The notes under the pieces are model-generated. The model ran no database searches. It saw nothing but the letters and a program-made list of their open reading frames with translations, and was not told the DNA's origin. A stretch of DNA of 64,000 nt from Lacrimispora xylanisolvens (lineage in GTDB: Bacteria; Bacillota; Clostridia; Lachnospirales; Lachnospiraceae): assembly GCA_017084465.1 (NCBI GenBank), contig CP070896.1, positions 2,593,001-2,657,000 on the forward strand, read 5' to 3'. The translations under genes were made by a program, and so were the position numbers. Shown piece after piece: positions 58,137 to 64,000 of this stretch; the first letter of the stretch is position 1, and each line of letters begins with the position of its first letter.

Positions 58137-58147
58137 TTTCTTTCACA

Positions 58148-59413
58148 CTAATCCTCCTCTGTGCAGATTACGATTTCTGCCAAATCCGGATATTTTTCCA
58201 GACTTTCTTTTTTAATTGCTACCTGCTCCATCTCCCCAGGTGCGAGAACCTTTTTCTTCTTATGATAAACACGTTCGTCTCCATAATAAATACTGATATA
58301 ACGGTCCCTGTAAACATCGGAAACACGGAAACGGATCTTCCACTGATCAGCCTCAGACTCCCGGTTAACAAACTGGGGAACTGTATAGCGGACGCCGTTC
58401 ACAGCCCGGATTCTCACATTGGAGGAAGCAGGTTCCTCTTTCTGGGATGTGGCATAGGCTGCCGCACTTCTTCCAGCAAGAGCTGCCTCTTCGGAAACGT
58501 AATCCACAAGATCATGAACATGAAGCACATTTCCACAGGCAAATACGCCGCTTATACTGGTTTCCAGGCAGTCGTTCACAACAGGTCCGCCGGTTATCTG
58601 GTCAAGATCCACCCCTGCGCTTTTTGACAGCTCGTTTTCCGGAATCAGACCAACTGACAGAAGAAGTGTATCACAGGAATAATATTCTTCTGTTCCCGGA
58701 ACTGGTCTGCGTTTCTCATCCACTGCAGCAAGCGTTACCCCTGTTACCCGCTCCTTTCCATGAATCTCTACTACAGTGTGGCTTAATTTTAAGGGAATTC
58801 CATAATCATCCAGACACTGTACAATGTTTCTTTTTAATCCGCCGGAATAAGGCATAAGCTCTGCCACAACTTTAACTTTAGCACCCTCTAAAGTCATACG
58901 TCTTGCCATAATGAGACCGATGTCTCCTGAACCAAGTATGACCACTTCTTTTCCGACTTCATAGCCGTCTAAATTCATAAGACGCTGGGCAGTTCCTGCT
59001 GAATATATTCCTGCCGGACGATAACCTGGTATGTTAAGAGCTCCCCTTGGACGCTCCCTGCATCCCATTGCCAGAATCACGGCACCTGCTTTTATCTGAA
59101 TTAAGCCCTCTTCCCGGTTGATGACGGTCAGCACTCTGTCACTGCTGATAGAAAGAACCATGGTATTAAGCTTATAAGGGATCTGCTCTTTTTCAATCAT
59201 ATCAATATAACGGGACGCATATTCCGGTCCTGTCAATTCTTCTTTAAATGTGTGAAGACCAAAGCCGTTATGAATGCACTGATTTAAAATACCACCTAAG
59301 TGACCTTCCCGCTCCAGGATCAGTATATCTTCTGTTCCCGCTTTCTTTGCAGCCGCAGCGGCAGCCAGACCAGCAGGGCCTCCCCCGATAATAACGATAT
59401 CATGCTCTGTCAT
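58148..59413 (-). CDS. FAD-dependent oxidoreductase of the glycerol operon (GlpB-like role)
   Basis: An intact 421-residue flavoprotein with DIVIIGGGPAGLAAAAAAKK at the N-terminus, GAVILAMGCRERPRGALNIP, a second dinucleotide fold VVILGSGDIGLIMARRM, and a VFACGNVLHVHDLVDYVSEE stretch close to the end. It follows glpA with a one-base gap and in intact operons precedes the DUF1667 gene. By gene order it is the second subunit of an anaerobic glycerol 3-phosphate dehydrogenase, as GlpB is in enterics, although the protein family (pyridine nucleotide-disulfide oxidoreductase) is different. The IS110-family insertion lies just after its stop. Confidence 0.85.
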   Translation of the reverse strand: MTEHDIVIIGGGPAGLAAAAAAKKAGTEDILILEREGHLGGILNQCIHNGFGLHTFKEELTGPEYASRYIDMIEKEQIPYKLNTMVLSISSDRVLTVINREEGLIQIKAGAVILAMGCRERPRGALNIPGYRPAGIYSAGTAQRLMNLDGYEVGKEVVILGSGDIGLIMARRMTLEGAKVKVVAELMPYSGGLKRNIVQCLDDYGIPLKLSHTVVEIHGKERVTGVTLAAVDEKRRPVPGTEEYYSCDTLLLSVGLIPENELSKSAGVDLDQITGGPVVNDCLETSISGVFACGNVLHVHDLVDYVSEEAALAGRSAAAYATSQKEEPASSNVRIRAVNGVRYTVPQFVNRESEADQWKIRFRVSDVYRDRYISIYYGDERVYHKKKKVLAPGEMEQVAIKKESLEKYPDLAEIVICTEED

Positions 59414-59414
59414 G

Positions 59415-60862
59415 TCACTCTCCTCCTTGTCTTTTCCCAGTCAGTAAATTAGAACCGGATCTGTTTTTGCAGATGTCTTCCATGTTTCTTCCTGTTTCCC
59501 TTGCCAGTATTTCCATTGTCTTCGGGATACAGAAGCCTGACTGACATCGTCCCATTCCTGCACGTACCCGGCGCTTAACTCCATCTACGGAAACTGCTCC
59601 CAGGGTTCTTGTAACTGCATCTGCAATCTCACCCTCACTGATGCCTTCACAGCGGCAGATGATGGTTCCGTATCTGGGATCCTTTTTGATCAGTTCTCCC
59701 CTCTCTTCCAGGGAAAGCTTCTGAGGATTGATAATACCTATTCTGGTTTCAATGAAGTTTTCCTTCTTTTTTGCATTGGCTTTCAGGGCTATCTGCTCTG
59801 CTAAGTAAACCCCAACTGCAGGAGCGCTTGAGAGTCCCGGAGATTCCATGCCTGCTGCATCGAAGAATCCGTCTGCATCCTTTACTTCTCCCACAACGAA
59901 ATCATCTCCCTCTTCATGGGCACGAAGACCGGAGAAGGAAGTAATAACCTGGCGGAAGGGAATATTGTTCACTCCCCAGGTTGCTTTTTCCATAATATCG
60001 GCAAGCTCCTGGGCTGTAGTAGAGGTCTCCTCTTTGTCGGTCACATTAATAGCTGTAGGTCCTGTCAGCAGATTACCGTGAACCGTAGGTGTTACCAAAA
60101 CTCCCTTTCCCATCTTTCCGGGTAGCTGGAATATGGTATGGCTCACCAGATTTCCCGCTTCTTTATCTAACAGACAGTAATCTCCCTTTCGTGGTATGAT
60201 GTGAAGCTTTGACTCACTGACCATGTTGTGGATCTGGTCTGAGTAAACGCCGGCTGCATTGACCACGTAGGTGGCGTGAATAATTTTATCACTGGAGATC
60301 AGATCATAACCGGAATCCGTTTTGTTGATTGTCTCAATTTCTGTCTCAAATAAGAAATCGGTTCCATTATCACATGCATTCTCTGCCAGAGCTATGGTCA
60401 GTCCAAAGGGGCAGACGATTCCGCCGGTCGGCGCATATAATGCGGCTACCACTGTTTCAGAAACACTGGGTTCCATCTCACGGACTTCATCTCCTGTCAG
60501 TATGGATAATTGGGGAACACCGTTTTTAATCCTTTTTCATACAGTGTATTGAGAGATGGTCTGTCGTCTTCAGAAAAACAGAGAACCAGTGAACCGTTTC
60601 GGTCAAAGGAAAAATCAAGGGCTTTTGAAAGATCTCCCATCATGCGGTTTCCTTCTGTATTAAATCTTGCCTTTAATGAGCCTGGCTCCGCATCGTATCC
60701 TGCATGCACAATGGCACTGTTGGATTTTGATGTACCGGAGCAGACATCTTCCTCCCGCTCAATGACGCAGATATTCAGCTGATAACGGGACAGCTCTCTG
60801 GCTATGGCACAGCCGATAACGCCGCCGCCGATAATCGCCGCATCGTAATTTAATTCCTTCAT
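59415..60862 (-). CDS. glpA: Glycerol-3-phosphate dehydrogenase, GlpA type with BFD-like domain (one frameshift)
   Basis: Oxidises glycerol 3-phosphate to dihydroxyacetone phosphate. About 480 residues. ATG 60862 follows GGAGGAG. The FAD motif is AAIIGGGVIGCAIARELSRY, with CSGTSKSNSAIVHAGYDAEP as the GlpA/D signature. The break is a missing A at the T5 run 60523-60527 (plus strand). The C-terminal domain carries CRCEGISEGEIADAV and GMGRCQSGFC, a BFD-like [2Fe-2S] site with four cysteines, as in GlpA of anaerobes. Its own promoter and leader terminator (60917-61028) suggest GlpP antitermination control. Confidence 0.9.
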
Positions 60863-60916
60863 AATCAATCTCCTCCAAATCCGTGATAATTCCCGGTTCT
60901 CCGGGACTATAGAAAA

Positions 60917-61028
60917 AAAGAGTAAGGAAAATAAACGGATAGCTCCGTATCATAATCCTTACTCTTTCGTCTCAAAGGTTATTTATTCAATTGTATTAAT
61001 GCTAACATAATTTCATTCTGATTGTCAA
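60917..61028 (-). promoter_or_regulatory. glpA promoter and leader terminator (GlpP target candidate)
   Basis: On the minus strand: -35 TTGACA (61028-61023), 18-base spacer, extended -10 TGTTAGCAT (TAGCAT at 61004-60999). About 35 bases on, AAAGAGTAAGGA (60967-60956) pairs perfectly with TCCTTACTCTTT (60928-60917) around an inner ACGGA/TCCGT stem, followed by TTTTT. The terminator sits 55 bases before the glpA start, inside the leader. Confidence 0.75.
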
Positions 61029-61045
61029 GTGATTTATAGCCTGGC

Positions 61046-62545
<1,500 letters not shown>

Positions 62546-62591
62546 AATTCCTTCCCCTTCCATCTTCTTTCATTCGTTAATTTTTTACCAA

Positions 62592-62713
62592 ACAATAAAG
62601 AAAGAGCCTTGGAAATGAACGGTTCCCCGCACTCATCACCTGGCTCTGTCATCTCTTAGGCTTTTTATTAAATAACACAAATTTATACTACCACGCAGGC
62701 AAAAATATGTCAA
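62592..62713 (-). promoter_or_regulatory. glpK promoter and leader terminator (GlpP target candidate)
   Basis: On the minus strand: TTGACA (62713-62708), 17-base spacer, TAGTAT (62690-62685). About 40 bases on, AGAGCC and GGCTCT (plus-strand 62642-62647 and 62603-62608) form the base of a hairpin with inner GG/CC and ATGA/TCAT pairs, followed by TTTCTTTATT. It lies in the leader of glpK. Confidence 0.65.
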
Positions 62714-62750
62714 GTTCTACAACAAATACAAATTTTACCTGTAAAAAACC

Positions 62751-64000
62751 TTAATGCATACTCTCCCGTACGGTTTTCAGTGCCTGAATCACCAGTGTAG
62801 GAAGAATGGCAAATATAAATATAGTTACAAATTGTCTTCCTGTTAAATCTGCCACATAAAAAAGATCGTGAAGCGCCGGAATAAAGAGGACTGCCCCCAG
62901 CAAAACTGCTCCCGCCTCAAACGCCATGATACTCCATAAGTTGCTCATAAAACCGATTTTTAAAATGGAATGACTGCTGCGGCAATTAAATCCATGGAAC
63001 AATCTGGCAAGTGTAAGGGTGGAGAATGCCATCGTACTGGCTGCAGCTTCACTTCCGGTTAACAGCCCGGTACTGTAGGAGGCCATGGTGCATACTGCAA
63101 TCAGTGCCCCCTGAAAGAGAATCACAAGGATGAATCGCTTTGTTAAAATGCCTTCCTTGGGATTTCTGGGCTTCTGGGACAACAGGTCCGCTTCTGCCTG
63201 CTCCATTCCAATTGCAATGGCAGGAAGGGAGTCTGTCAGCAGGTTAATAAACAGCAGATGAACCGGTGCAAAGGGCATTGGGAGTGCCATAAGAGAGGTA
63301 TAAAGCACACATAAAATTCCAGCCATGTTTCCTGAAAGCAGGAACTTTATGGCATTTCTTATATTCCGGTAAACGTTGCGTCCATTGGCCACCGCTTTAA
63401 TAATTGTAGCAAAATTGTCATCGGTGAGAATCATGGAAGAGGCTTCTTTCGAGACTTCTGTTCCCATCTGTCCCATGGCGACTCCGATATCTGCCTGCTT
63501 TAGTGCAGGAGCATCGTTGACACCATCTCCTGTCATAGCTACAATGTGTCCCTTCTTCTGCCATGCACGGACAATTCTTATTTTGTGTTCCGGTGATACC
63601 CTGGCATATACACTAATGGATTCCAGCCGGTGTCCCAGTTCATCCTCGGTCATATCATCAAGTTCCGGACCGCTGATTGCCAGATCATCTTCCTCCAGAA
63701 TGCCAATCCGTTCCGCAATGGCCGCTGCCGTAATCTTATGATCTCCCGTAATCATCACCGGGAAGATTCCAGCCCTTCTGGCATTGGAAACAGCATTCCT
63801 GGATTCCGGCCGGGGAGGATCCATCATGGATACCATGCCAAGAAATGTATATCCGTTTTCTGAATTTTCCGAAAGCTTCTCCTGATCCTCCATCTCCCTG
63901 CATACAAAAGTAAGAACCCGAAGCCCCTGGGCAGAGAACATCATATTCTGCTCCATAAGCATCTGTTTATCACCATCTCTGAACGGACGGATCCCTTCAG
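62751..64000 (-). CDS. P-type cation-transporting ATPase, C-terminal part (5' end outside window)
   Basis: An open frame runs in from the right edge to a stop at 62751. It covers the end of the nucleotide-binding domain (FSAQGLRVLTFVCREM), the phosphorylation-domain DPPRPES and TGDHKITA motifs, the hinge MTGDGVNDAPALKQADIGVA, and the last six membrane helices of the PMCA/SERCA-type calcium-like ATPase group. LLFINLLTDSLPAIAIGME is the M6 motif of that group, with Asn and Asp cation ligands. The phosphorylated DKTGT motif lies outside the window. It is probably a calcium or divalent metal efflux pump; the ion cannot be proven from the C-terminus. Confidence 0.88.
   Translation of the reverse strand, partial: EGIRPFRDGDKQMLMEQNMMFSAQGLRVLTFVCREMEDQEKLSENSENGYTFLGMVSMMDPPRPESRNAVSNARRAGIFPVMITGDHKITAAAIAERIGILEEDDLAISGPELDDMTEDELGHRLESISVYARVSPEHKIRIVRAWQKKGHIVAMTGDGVNDAPALKQADIGVAMGQMGTEVSKEASSMILTDDNFATIIKAVANGRNVYRNIRNAIKFLLSGNMAGILCVLYTSLMALPMPFAPVHLLFINLLTDSLPAIAIGMEQAEADLLSQKPRNPKEGILTKRFILVILFQGALIAVCTMASYSTGLLTGSEAAASTMAFSTLTLARLFHGFNCRSSHSILKIGFMSNLWSIMAFEAGAVLLGAVLFIPALHDLFYVADLTGRQFVTIFIFAILPTLVIQALKTVRESMH

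Overview
The window looks like a chromosomal segment of an anaerobic, endospore-forming, low-to-medium GC Gram-positive bacterium, most likely a Lachnospiraceae (Clostridium cluster XIVa) member. The main evidence is the sporulation and housekeeping block in the order pth, mfd, spoVT, mazG, hup, rqcP, yabP, yabQ, divIC, spoIIE, tilS, hpt, ftsH, together with strict-anaerobe oxygen defences (superoxide reductase, reverse rubrerythrin, rubrerythrin, NADH oxidase).

Layout. 1-4600: a ferritin-like protein fragment, superoxide reductase, an unknown helical protein and a chemotaxis receptor. 4.8-9.4 kb: a three-gene ABC exporter divergent from a two-component system, with four 11-bp-phased repeats between them. 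9.5-14.5 kb: a sugar-acid type operon (IlvD/Edd-family dehydratase, GntP permease, DapA-family aldolase) divergent from an IclR regulator, with a 37-bp near-perfect palindrome between them. 14.6-18.1 kb: tRNA-Leu, NADH oxidase, tRNA-Tyr and an IS1202-like element flanked by 28-bp direct repeats. 18.1-34.6 kb: a GH13 glycosidase, then the ftsH-to-pth block. 34.8-41.7 kb: a DUF4091 protein, an FAD protein, a broken AbiL-like ATPase/RloB defence pair, a HAD phosphatase and xpt. 41.7-48.5 kb: a PPIase lipoprotein, M18 aminopeptidase, dtd, a membrane GDPD, a small alarmone synthetase and an S1 protein. 48.6-52 kb: PHP phosphatase, LysR, PerR and two rubrerythrins with PerR-box-like operators. 52-55.9 kb: GT2, M20 peptidase, FAH-family protein and GlpP. 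56-62.7 kb: the glycerol catabolic genes glpK, glpA, a glpB-like FAD oxidoreductase and a DUF1667 gene, interrupted by an IS110-family element. 62.7-64 kb: the C-terminal part of a P-type cation ATPase.

More than half of the recognisable protein genes, including core genes such as tilS, mfd and glpK, are split by one- or two-base indels, mostly at homopolymers. I read these mainly as sequence errors and give each gene as one full-length locus with its break points. The exceptions where real decay is plausible are the transposases and the RloB gene, which carries a clean CAA-to-TAA nonsense codon.

Regulation visible in the sequence: phased repeats (two-component system/ABC), an IclR-side palindrome, PerR boxes at perR and the rubrerythrin genes, promoter-proximal terminators before glpA and glpK that suit GlpP antitermination, and two perfect hairpins that bury the Shine-Dalgarno sequences of yabP and spoIIE.
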